Assembly (NCBI GenBank): GCA_031254995.1
Contig: JAIRTJ010000167.1
Coordinates: forward strand, 1-5,492
Origin: Eubacteriales Family XIII. Incertae Sedis bacterium
GTDB lineage: Bacteria; Bacillota; Clostridia; Peptostreptococcales; Anaerovoracaceae
DNA: 5,492 nucleotides
Direction of reading: 5' to 3'
In this document: positions 1 through 5,492 of the stretch, piece by piece
Position numbering within the stretch: position 1 is the stretch's first letter
How the letters are laid out: each line of letters starts with the position of its first letter
Translations under genes and position numbers: made by a program
Notes under the pieces: generated by a model
Told to the model about the DNA's origin: nothing
What the model saw: only the letters and a program-made list of their open reading frames with translations
Database searches by the model: none

Positions 1-1258
1 GGACGAGGAGCACGAGACCACCTACAAGTCGGATATGACGCCCAAGTACGACACCGTAGAGGTTGCGATAAAGCGCGCGGCGCGCGCGCGCGGCGTCGTC
101 GTCCTCGGCAGTGCGACGCCGTCCGTCGTCTCCGCGTATCGCGCCAAGATCGGTCTGTACCGATTGCTTACGATGAAGAAGCGATATAACGAAACGCCTC
201 TGCCAACGGTGCACATCGCCGATATGCGAACAGAAATCGAGTCCGGAAATCGTTCCGTGTTCAGCGCGGAGCTTTACGCGCGAATCGCATCCGCGTTGGA
301 TGACGGAAAGCAAATCATACTGTTTTTAAACCGCAGGGGCTACAGCCCGTTCATCTCATGTCGCAGATGCGGCTTCGTCATGCGTTGCGAAGAGTGCGGC
401 ATATCCATGACCTATCATAAACAGGCGGAGCGTGCGATCTGCCATTTCTGCGGGAAGAGCGTGCGCATACCGGAGGTATGTCCGGAATGCGGCAGCGGTT
501 ATCTGCGCCATTTCGGAGCGGGAACGGAGAAGGTGGAGGAGTTGACGCGCGAGACCTTTCCTTCGGCGACGGTCGCCAGATTGGATCTCGATACCTCCGC
601 TAAAAAGGGCAGCATAAACAGGATATTGCGGGATTTCGGAAAGGGTCGCACGGATATTCTCATCGGTACGCAGATGGTGGCCAAGGGCTTGGATTTCGCA
701 AACGTCGCGTTGGTTGGGATCATCGCTGCGGACGTGAGCCTGAACATCCCCGATTTTCGCTCTTCGGAACGTACGTTCCAGCTCATCACGCAGGTCGCCG
801 GCAGATCCGGCCGAGGCGAGGACGTCGGCTCTGTGGTCGTCCAGACTTACGCCCCTGACAATTACGCAATCGCGGCCGCCGTCAAGCACGATTACGATGG
901 TTTTTACGATACGGAGATACTGTTGCGGCGATATATGAAGTATCCGCCGTTCAGCGACGTGATTCAGGCGACGATCCTGTCCGAGGACGAGAGTGCGGCC
1001 GCGGCGGGCGCCGAATCGTTGCGTCGAGCGATTTTGTCCCGTCTGGGCGAAGGCGAAAAATCGCGCATCTTCGGCCCGCACAAGGCGGCGATTCCGAAGA
1101 CGGGGGATGATTATCGCTACCAAATGTACATGAAGGCGCTTCCGGATCGAAGAATCGCCTATGAACGGACATTGGCGGATTTGAAGAAAAAGATGAATAC
1201 CGACAGAGCGCTTAAATATCGTATAATAATAGATGTGAATCCATTTTCGCTCATGTGA
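1..1258 (+). CDS. priA: Primosomal replication restart helicase PriA, C-terminal part (5' end outside window)
   Basis: PriA is a 3'-5' DNA helicase that recognises stalled or collapsed forks and loads the replicative helicase. The reading frame is already open at base 2 and gives 418 residues; Bacillus PriA is about 800, so roughly the N-terminal half (DNA-binding domain, Walker A) is missing. Numbering from base 2, the piece opens with the Walker B box DEEHE (1-5), followed by GSATPS (motif III, 36-41). Eight cysteines in four CxxC pairs (120/123, 129/132, 147/150, 160/163) form the two-zinc module inserted in the helicase core, a PriA hallmark. Motif V is GTQMVAKGLDF (from 222) and motif VI is QVAGRSGRG (from 264, arginine fingers 268 and 271). 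The C-terminus, ending in IDVNPFSLM, matches the usual family end, so the 3' end is complete. The stop TGA (1256-1258) lies 14 bases before def. Identification is very secure. Confidence 0.97.
   Translation, partial: DEEHETTYKSDMTPKYDTVEVAIKRAARARGVVVLGSATPSVVSAYRAKIGLYRLLTMKKRYNETPLPTVHIADMRTEIESGNRSVFSAELYARIASALDDGKQIILFLNRRGYSPFISCRRCGFVMRCEECGISMTYHKQAERAICHFCGKSVRIPEVCPECGSGYLRHFGAGTEKVEELTRETFPSATVARLDLDTSAKKGSINRILRDFGKGRTDILIGTQMVAKGLDFANVALVGIIAADVSLNIPDFRSSERTFQLITQVAGRSGRGEDVGSVVVQTYAPDNYAIAAAVKHDYDGFYDTEILLRRYMKYPPFSDVIQATILSEDESAAAAGAESLRRAILSRLGEGEKSRIFGPHKAAIPKTGDDYRYQMYMKALPDRRIAYERTLADLKKKMNTDRALKYRIIIDVNPFSLM
1200..1227 (+). promoter_or_regulatory. Candidate internal promoter upstream of def
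   Basis: A perfect TATAAT -10 hexamer lies at 1222-1227, preceded at 16 bases by CCGACA (1200-1205), which matches four of six bases of TTGACA. It sits in an AT-rich island at the very end of priA, about 45 bases before the def start, so a transcript would begin near 1234 and include the def ribosome binding site. The same bases encode the conserved PriA C-terminus (YRIIIDVNPF), so the match could be a by-product of isoleucine ATA codons. There is no extended -10 TGn. This is a suggestion only. Confidence 0.3.
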
Positions 1259-1264
1259 GGGAGG
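1258..1264 (+). promoter_or_regulatory. Ribosome binding site of def
   Basis: AGGGAGG is a near-perfect anti-Shine-Dalgarno match and stands 8 bases before ATG 1273. It decides the def start: the in-frame GTG at 1255 lies upstream of this site and would put the Shine-Dalgarno inside the coding sequence. Confidence 0.85.
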
Positions 1265-1272
1265 TGTTGAAC

Positions 1273-1824
1273 ATGGCGTTGAGAAGAGTAGTCCTCGAAG
1301 GAGACGCGATTCTCAGAAAGCAGTCCAAGGAAGTGAAAAATTTCGGAGAGCGGACGCATCTTCTTCTGGACGATATGTGGGAAACGATGCGCGAGTACGA
1401 CGGCATCGGGTTGGCCGCTCCGCAGGTGGGCGTGTTGCGCAGAATCGTCGTCATAGACACGACGCCGCCGAGGGAACCGGATCCGGAATCGCGGACAGGG
1501 GAAGAACCGCGCGAAAACGATAGACGAGAAGTCCGACAAAACACCGCCGCGCCGCCTTGCGAACGCTATGAATTGATCAATCCCGTGATCGTCGAGGCGG
1601 AGGGCGAGGTTTGCGCGGAAGAAGGTTGCCTGTCATTGCCCGGCGTCACGGGCTTCGTGACCCGTCCGGCGCGCGTAAAGGCGAAGGCCTTCGATCGCAA
1701 CGGCGAGGAGTTCATAGTGGAAGGCGAGGGTCTTTTGGCGAAAGCTCTCTGTCACGAGATCGACCATCTGAACGGAATTCTGTTTACCGACATCGCCGAA
1801 TCCGCCGCGGATGCGGAGGCATGA
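1273..1824 (+). CDS. def: Peptide deformylase
   Basis: Def removes the N-formyl group from nascent polypeptides at the ribosome exit, using a metal ion (usually Fe2+). The product is 183 residues. All three signature motifs are intact: GIGLAAPQ (44-51), EGCLS (117-121; C119 is a metal ligand) and HEIDH (161-165; H161 and H165 are metal ligands, E162 is the catalytic acid/base). The start ATG 1273 is chosen because of the strong ribosome binding site and because MALRRVVLEGDAILR fits the usual family N-terminus. Odd point: between the strand ending VVID (D62) and ELINP (from E100) there is a hydrophilic Pro/Glu/Arg-rich stretch, residues about 64-98. This is roughly 28 residues longer than the E. 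coli loop by my hand comparison. The active site is unaffected, so I expect an active enzyme. def lies directly upstream of fmt and its TGA overlaps the fmt ATG, as is common for this functional pair. Confidence 0.96.
   Translation: MALRRVVLEGDAILRKQSKEVKNFGERTHLLLDDMWETMREYDGIGLAAPQVGVLRRIVVIDTTPPREPDPESRTGEEPRENDRREVRQNTAAPPCERYELINPVIVEAEGEVCAEEGCLSLPGVTGFVTRPARVKAKAFDRNGEEFIVEGEGLLAKALCHEIDHLNGILFTDIAESAADAEA
1815..1819 (+). promoter_or_regulatory. Ribosome binding site of fmt
   Basis: GGAGG inside the last codons of def. It is only 1 base from ATG 1821 but 4 bases from ATG 1824, which favours 1824 as the fmt start. The ATG at 1824 forms a TGATG overlap with the def stop (1822-1824), an arrangement typical of translational coupling. 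Confidence 0.6.
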
Positions 1825-2798
1825 TGGATCGGGGAGTTTTCTCGGCGCGCGACGAGGTCAAAATCGTGTATATGGGTACGCCCGATTTCGCGGTTCCGGC
1901 TCTGTCCGCGTTGGTTCGCGAGGGTTGGAACGTGGTCTTGGCCGTGACGCAACCGGATCGGCCGGCGGGGCGCGGGAAGCGGATCCGTCCGACTCCCGTC
2001 AAAAGTCGCGCCTCGTCTTTGGGCATTCCCGTGGCGCAGCCGGAGCAGCTCAAGGGGAATCGCGAGTTCTTCGATTATTTGATCGATTTGCGCCCGGACT
2101 TGATAGTTGTTGCGGCCTATGGTAAGATTTTGCCGAGGGAAATACTTGAAGCGCCCGGACTCGGTTGCGTGAATATCCACGCGTCGCTCCTGCCTAAATA
2201 TCGCGGAGCGGCGCCGATACATCGCGCTGTGGAGGCCGGCGAGCGGACGACGGGCGTCACGCTCATGCACATGACGGAGGCCTTGGACGCGGGCGATGTG
2301 ATCGCGACCGCGGAGGCATGCATCGAGGGTATGAATACGGGGCGCGCGCACGAGATCTTGTCGTCGCTGGGCGCGAAATTGCTCGTCGAAACCCTGCCTG
2401 CCATCGTTGCGGGTACGGCAGGACGGGTTGCTCAGGATCACGACAATGCCACCTACGCGCCTCTTGTGACGAAGACGGAGGGACGCGTCGATTTCAACGA
2501 GACCGCGCGCGCTATCGCAAACAAAGTGCGAGCCATGAATCCCGCACCGGGCGCATACGCGTTTCTCGGCGATGCGCAGATAAAGATATTGGAAGCGCAT
2601 GTCGGGATTTCGCGTCCGGAGGATCTTCGGGGGAAAACACCGGGCGCTGTCGCGTCCGTATCGGACGCCGGAATCGCCGTCGTCGCGAAGGACGGGATCA
2701 TCGTGTTCGACGCTATACAGGCGCCGGGGAAAAAGCCGATGAAGGTATCGGAATATTTAAAGGGAAACGTCGTGGATGCGACGAAAATCTTCAGGTAG
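1824..2798 (+). CDS. fmt: Methionyl-tRNA formyltransferase
   Basis: Fmt transfers a formyl group from 10-formyl-tetrahydrofolate to Met-tRNAfMet, producing the bacterial initiator tRNA. The product is 324 residues from ATG 1824 (325 from ATG 1821); the family is usually about 310-317. The N-terminal formyltransferase domain has KIVYMGTPDF (13-22), the tRNA-contacting loop QPDRPAGRG, and the catalytic triad equivalents N117, H119 (in NIHASLLP, followed by YRGAAPI) and D155 (LDAGD). The spacing from H119 to D155 equals that of E. coli Fmt (H110 to D146, from memory). The C-terminal OB-like tRNA-binding domain follows, from TYAPLVTKTEGRVDF on. Relatives normally begin directly at MKIVFMGTPDF; here about 11 residues precede KIV and no start codon sits at the usual place (the codon is GTC), so the extension appears real. 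The downstream gene follows after 36 bases. Confidence 0.96.
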   Translation: MDRGVFSARDEVKIVYMGTPDFAVPALSALVREGWNVVLAVTQPDRPAGRGKRIRPTPVKSRASSLGIPVAQPEQLKGNREFFDYLIDLRPDLIVVAAYGKILPREILEAPGLGCVNIHASLLPKYRGAAPIHRAVEAGERTTGVTLMHMTEALDAGDVIATAEACIEGMNTGRAHEILSSLGAKLLVETLPAIVAGTAGRVAQDHDNATYAPLVTKTEGRVDFNETARAIANKVRAMNPAPGAYAFLGDAQIKILEAHVGISRPEDLRGKTPGAVASVSDAGIAVVAKDGIIVFDAIQAPGKKPMKVSEYLKGNVVDATKIFR

Positions 2799-2821
2799 GA
2801 TTGCGGAAGCGGACGAAGTTC

Positions 2822-2831
2822 GGGAAAGAAG
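2822..2831 (+). promoter_or_regulatory. Weak ribosome binding site of rsmB
   Basis: GGGAAAGAAG lies 3 bases before ATG 2835. It is purine-rich but much poorer than the GGGAGG/GGAGG sites of the four other starts in this window. The start is nevertheless supported by the protein, because MDINRKTAFYIVRDVE aligns with the usual RsmB N-terminus. Lower translation of rsmB than of its neighbours is a possible inference. Confidence 0.4.
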
Positions 2832-2834
2832 ACT

Positions 2835-4142
2835 ATGGATATCAACAGGAAGACGGCGTTTTACATCGTCAGAGATGTCGAAAACAAGAAGGCGTATTCC
2901 CACATCGCCGCGAATAACCATATCAACAGACTCAAACCAAGCAATCGGCCTTTCGTCCGCGAATTGGCTTTCGGCGTGATCCGCCAAAAGATGTATCTGG
3001 ATTACGTGATCGGTAATTTCGTCAAAACGCCTACGGAGAAGCTCAACGTTGCGGACTTGAGCCTGTTGCGCATGGGTCTGTATCAGATCATATTCATGAA
3101 TTCCGTGCCTGATTACGCGGCTGTAAACGAGACCGTGGAAATGGCGGGTCGCTACGCGAAAGGTCGCGAAGGCTTCGTCAACGGCGTGCTGCGTCAGTAT
3201 CTGCGCGATCGCGACTATGTGACTTTGCCCGAACGCGACGAGGACGAGACGCGCTACCTGTCTGTCAAGTACAGCTACGAACCGTGGATTGTGAAGATGT
3301 GGTTGGATGATTTCGGCGCGGAGGATGCGGAGAAACTTCTGGCCGCGGGCAACGAGATCCCGCCTCTCACAATACGCGTGAACACCCTGATGACGGATCG
3401 CGACGATCTTTCCGAGAGATTGACGGCTCGGGGATACGAGGTGTCTCCGCTGGACGGGGTTCCGAATATGCTATGCGTCAAGGGCGAGGAAGTGATCGGC
3501 GGTCGTTTCTACAAGAGCGGACTTTATTCAATACAGGACGAGGGATCGCTTTGCGCGGTGCGAGTCTTGGATCCGAAACCCGGCGAAACTGTCGTGGACG
3601 TATGCGCGGCGCCGGGCGGCAAGACGATGGCCATAGCGGAGGCTATGAACAACAAGGGCCGCATCAGCGCCATAGACCTCTACAAGCGCAAGCTCTATCT
3701 GATTCGCGAACAGGCGAAGCGGTTGGGCGTCACGATCGTCGATACATGGAGTTGGGACGCGACGCGCGCGGACTCGGATCTCGCGGATACGGCGGATCGC
3801 GTCCTCGTCGACGCGCCGTGCTCCGGCTTAGGCACCGTAAGGAAGAAACCCGAGATCAAATACAAGAAATGGGACGACGAGATGGAAGACTTGCCGCTCA
3901 AACAACGGGACATATTGGCGGCGTCATCGAAATACGTGAAGCCGGGCGGCGTCCTCGTCTATGCCGTCTGCACCGTTTCAAGGCGCGAAAGTCAACAGGT
4001 TGTGAACGATTTTCTGAGACGCCATGCGGATTTCGAGAAGACAGAGACAAAACAGTTATTGCCAAATATAGATAATACTGACGGATTTTTCATATGCAAG
4101 ATGAAGCGACGAGAGTCCTTGGGTCAACGGGAGGCCATATGA
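2835..4142 (+). CDS. rsmB: 16S rRNA (cytosine-967 C5)-methyltransferase RsmB (Sun/Fmu)
   Basis: RsmB uses S-adenosylmethionine to methylate C967 (E. coli numbering) of 16S rRNA near the P site. The product is 435 residues, the normal length. Residues 1 to about 140 form the NusB-like RNA-binding domain, visible in DYAAVNETVEMA and EGFVNGVLRQYLRD. The Rossmann methyltransferase domain carries YSIQDEGS, motif I DVCAAPGGKT (from D255), motif II ISAIDLYKRKL, motif IV VDAPCSGLGT with C329, and motif VI YAVCTV with C379. In this family the motif VI cysteine attacks C6 of the target base and the motif IV cysteine helps release the product; both are present. Motif VI reads VCT where TCT is common, a conservative variation. 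TDGFFICKMKR is the expected C-terminal strand. The stop overlaps the phosphatase start as ATGA (4139-4142). In B. subtilis rlmN follows here, but this window has no room for it. Confidence 0.96.
   Translation: MDINRKTAFYIVRDVENKKAYSHIAANNHINRLKPSNRPFVRELAFGVIRQKMYLDYVIGNFVKTPTEKLNVADLSLLRMGLYQIIFMNSVPDYAAVNETVEMAGRYAKGREGFVNGVLRQYLRDRDYVTLPERDEDETRYLSVKYSYEPWIVKMWLDDFGAEDAEKLLAAGNEIPPLTIRVNTLMTDRDDLSERLTARGYEVSPLDGVPNMLCVKGEEVIGGRFYKSGLYSIQDEGSLCAVRVLDPKPGETVVDVCAAPGGKTMAIAEAMNNKGRISAIDLYKRKLYLIREQAKRLGVTIVDTWSWDATRADSDLADTADRVLVDAPCSGLGTVRKKPEIKYKKWDDEMEDLPLKQRDILAASSKYVKPGGVLVYAVCTVSRRESQQVVNDFLRRHADFEKTETKQLLPNIDNTDGFFICKMKRRESLGQREAI
4129..4134 (+). promoter_or_regulatory. Ribosome binding site of prpC
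   Basis: GGGAGG, 4 bases before ATG 4139, lies within the last codons of rsmB. It selects ATG 4139 over the in-frame ATG 4094, whose 15 extra residues do not resemble a PP2C N-terminus and which has no Shine-Dalgarno. Confidence 0.8.
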
Positions 4143-4885
4143 TCAGCGTGGGATTCAGAACCGACGTCGGATGCAAGCGCGCCGAAAACGAGGACGCGCT
4201 CCTCGTCTTGCCCAAATACAACCTGTTTGCCGTAGCCGACGGCGTGGGCGGGAGAAGTTCCGGCGAGATCGCGAGCAGGAAAGCGGTCAATGGCATAGAG
4301 GCTTTTTTGAAGGCCAATCCGATCGAAAAGACCGAAAACATGGAAGGGAAATACAGGCGCAATTGGTTCAAGAGCTATTTCCTGCGGTGTTTTCAGAAGA
4401 TCAACAACGACATACTCGAGATATCCGCGCGCGACCCATCGACGGAAGGCATGGCGACGACGGCTGTCGTCGCTTACGGGGATGGCGACGCCCTCTTCAT
4501 CATAAACATCGGAGACAGCAGAGCGTACATCGTCCGGGACGGCGAGATCAGTCAACTCACGGAGGATCACACCTACGTGAACAAATTGGTCAACGCGGGC
4601 GCGCTTACGCGCAGCGAGGCGCGCAACCATCCGCAGAAGAATATGATCACGCGGGCGCTCGGCGTGAGCGGGGATGAGGAGCCCGATTTCTATTATTACG
4701 ATGTGCAAAAACACGATCGCGTGTTGCTGTGTACTGACGGTTTGCACGGAGAACTCACGGACGACGAGATTCGCGACATCATAACAGCGGAGCAAAATTT
4801 GAATACGGTCTGCCGCAATCTCGTAAAAGCGGCCAACGACAGGGGCGGAAACGACAACATTACGGTCGTTTGTTGGGAGATATGA
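4139..4885 (+). CDS. prpC: PP2C-family Ser/Thr protein phosphatase (PrpC/Stp)
   Basis: This is a cytosolic metal-dependent (Mn2+/Mg2+) phosphatase that reverses phosphorylation by the partner kinase PrkC and dephosphorylates the kinase itself. The product is 248 residues; B. subtilis PrpC is 254. It begins ISVGFRTDVGCKRAENED (R14, E18 and D19 region), then VADGVGG with metal ligands D34/G35, GMATTAVV, NIGDSRAY, LTEDHTYVNKLVNAGALT (flap segment), MITRALG, LLCTDGLHGELTD with D200, and GGNDNITVV with D239. All the expected bacterial PP2C metal-site residues are therefore present. GMATT replaces the commoner GMGTT, a tolerated variant as far as I know. There is no signal peptide or membrane segment. 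The start overlaps rsmB by four bases, and the kinase begins 38 bases downstream, so phosphatase and kinase are probably cotranscribed. The symbol stp would serve equally well. Confidence 0.95.
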   Translation: MISVGFRTDVGCKRAENEDALLVLPKYNLFAVADGVGGRSSGEIASRKAVNGIEAFLKANPIEKTENMEGKYRRNWFKSYFLRCFQKINNDILEISARDPSTEGMATTAVVAYGDGDALFIINIGDSRAYIVRDGEISQLTEDHTYVNKLVNAGALTRSEARNHPQKNMITRALGVSGDEEPDFYYYDVQKHDRVLLCTDGLHGELTDDEIRDIITAEQNLNTVCRNLVKAANDRGGNDNITVVCWEI

Positions 4886-4912
4886 TCGAGCCGCGCCTGC
4901 TCTGAACGGAAC

Positions 4913-4918
4913 GGGAGG
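4913..4918 (+). promoter_or_regulatory. Ribosome binding site of prkC
   Basis: GGGAGG, 5 bases before ATG 4924, in the 38-base gap after prpC. Its strength and spacing fix the start of the kinase, whose N-terminus (GRYEIHEKIGDGGMAVVY) also fits the family. Confidence 0.85.
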
Positions 4919-4923
4919 ATAAA

Positions 4924-5492
4924 ATGGGATACAAGATACTGGCCGGAAGATATGAAATACACGAGAAGATCGGCGACGGCGGCATGGCCGTGGTGTATAA
5001 GGCGCGGGACAAACTGCTCAGCAGAATGGTCGCGATAAAGATTCTCAGGCCGGAATTTGCAAAGGACATGAGCTTCGTCGAGAGTTTTCGACGCGAATCG
5101 CGAGCCGCCGCAGGCATGTCCCATCCGAATATCGTAAATATCTACGATGTCGGGAAAGAGGGCAGCATCTATTACATAGTCATGGAATTGGTGGAAGGCA
5201 AGCCTCTGAGCGACATCATCGCGGAGAAGGCTCCGCTGGATTACAAGTATACGATCAATATTGCGGAGCAGGTGGCTGCGGCTTTGAGCGTCGCGCATCG
5301 AAACAACATCATCCATCGGGACGTGAAGCCGCATAACATCTTGATTACGCCGGACGGAATGGCCAAGATCACGGATTTCGGAATTGCGAAGGCCGTCAGT
5401 GACGGAACCATTGTGAGCGAGCACAATACGGTCATGGGCTCCGTCCATTACTTCTCTCCCGAGCAGGGGCGGGGACAGTACGTGGATGAAAA
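4924..5492 (+). CDS. prkC: PrkC/PknB-type Ser/Thr protein kinase, N-terminal part (3' end outside window)
   Basis: The frame is open to the window end and gives 189 complete residues, covering most of a Hanks-type kinase domain. Visible elements are the Gly-rich loop IGDGGMAVVYKA (16-27), the ATP-anchoring lysine K39 (VAIKIL), the alpha-C glutamate E58 (FRRES), the catalytic loop HRDVKPHN (131-138; D133, K135, N138), the metal-binding DFG with D151, an activation segment containing Ser/Thr residues, and GSVHYFSPEQ, the APE equivalent. All catalytic residues are intact and their positions match B. subtilis PrkC to within one residue. In the family the kinase domain is followed by a juxtamembrane linker, one transmembrane helix and extracellular PASTA repeats that sense muropeptides or lipid II; those parts lie beyond the window and cannot be confirmed. 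Its place directly after the PP2C phosphatase supports the PrkC assignment over other Hanks kinases. Confidence 0.94.
   Translation, partial: MGYKILAGRYEIHEKIGDGGMAVVYKARDKLLSRMVAIKILRPEFAKDMSFVESFRRESRAAAGMSHPNIVNIYDVGKEGSIYYIVMELVEGKPLSDIIAEKAPLDYKYTINIAEQVAAALSVAHRNNIIHRDVKPHNILITPDGMAKITDFGIAKAVSDGTIVSEHNTVMGSVHYFSPEQGRGQYVDE

Noticed and set aside
356..1123. Long minus-strand open frame (255 codons) opposite priA, and similar ones opposite fmt (1752-2600), prpC (4124-4795) and prkC (4696-5448)
   Set aside because: They mirror strongly recognisable plus-strand genes with intact catalytic motifs. Their products are Arg/His-rich with no recognisable motif, which is typical of antisense frames in GC-rich coding DNA.
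1255..1272. GTG at 1255 as start of def
   Set aside because: It would leave the strong AGGGAGG site inside the gene and add residues (VREVLN) not seen in the family; ATG 1273 fits both criteria.
1462..1563. Def insert as a frameshift or a small inserted element
   Set aside because: The frame is the same before and after, the conserved motifs on both sides are intact, and I see no flanking direct or inverted repeats.
1611..1820. Upstream extension of the fmt frame into def
   Set aside because: The frame is open by chance through def and its translation is Arg/Gly-rich and unlike Fmt. The overlapping def gene carries its catalytic motifs here.
4044..4076. AT-rich promoter-like patch in the end of rsmB (GAGACA, 17 bases, TATAGA; also GATAAT at 4071)
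   Set aside because: Each hexamer matches consensus at only four positions when spacing is right, and GATAAT has no -35 at usable spacing. It is too weak to list as a prpC promoter, although the location would be sensible.
4887..4901. Small inverted repeat GAGC/GCTC in the prpC-prkC gap
   Set aside because: The stem is only four base pairs and no T-run follows, so it is not a credible terminator or attenuator.

Overview
The window is one densely packed plus-strand gene run: priA (3' part) - def - fmt - rsmB - prpC/stp - prkC (5' part). This is the classic low-G+C Gram-positive (Bacillota) housekeeping and signalling cluster. Gene order, strong GGGAGG-type ribosome binding sites and the PrpC/PrkC phosphatase-kinase pair point to Bacillota, most likely Clostridia. 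The DNA is clearly GC-rich, so a GC-rich clostridial lineage (for example an uncultured gut or anaerobic-digester clostridium) is my inference. The species cannot be named from this window.

Layout: 1-1258 is the helicase half of the primosomal protein PriA, entering at its DEEH Walker B motif. 1273-1824 is peptide deformylase with an unusual acidic/proline-rich insert. 1824-2798 is methionyl-tRNA formyltransferase, overlapping def by one base. 2835-4142 is the 16S rRNA m5C967 methyltransferase RsmB. 4139-4885 is a PP2C-family protein phosphatase, overlapping rsmB by four bases. 4924-5492 is the start of a PrkC-type Ser/Thr kinase, cut by the window end inside the activation segment. The longest gap between genes is 38 bases. 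There is no RNA gene, mobile element, CRISPR array or convincing terminator.

How the genes fit together: Fmt formylates Met on initiator tRNA and Def removes the formyl group from the nascent protein, so the def-fmt pair forms one cycle. RsmB modifies the 16S rRNA near the ribosomal P site, where that same initiator tRNA is read. PriA restarts stalled replication forks. PrpC and PrkC form an opposing phosphatase/kinase pair, which in Bacillota responds to cell-wall fragments and growth state. Tight spacing and two stop/start overlaps suggest cotranscription and translational coupling.

I see no undescribed system here. The points most worth a second look are the roughly 28-residue insert in the deformylase, the absence of rlmN (present between rsmB and prpC in Bacillus subtilis), a possible internal promoter at the end of priA, and the complete absence of CTAG.
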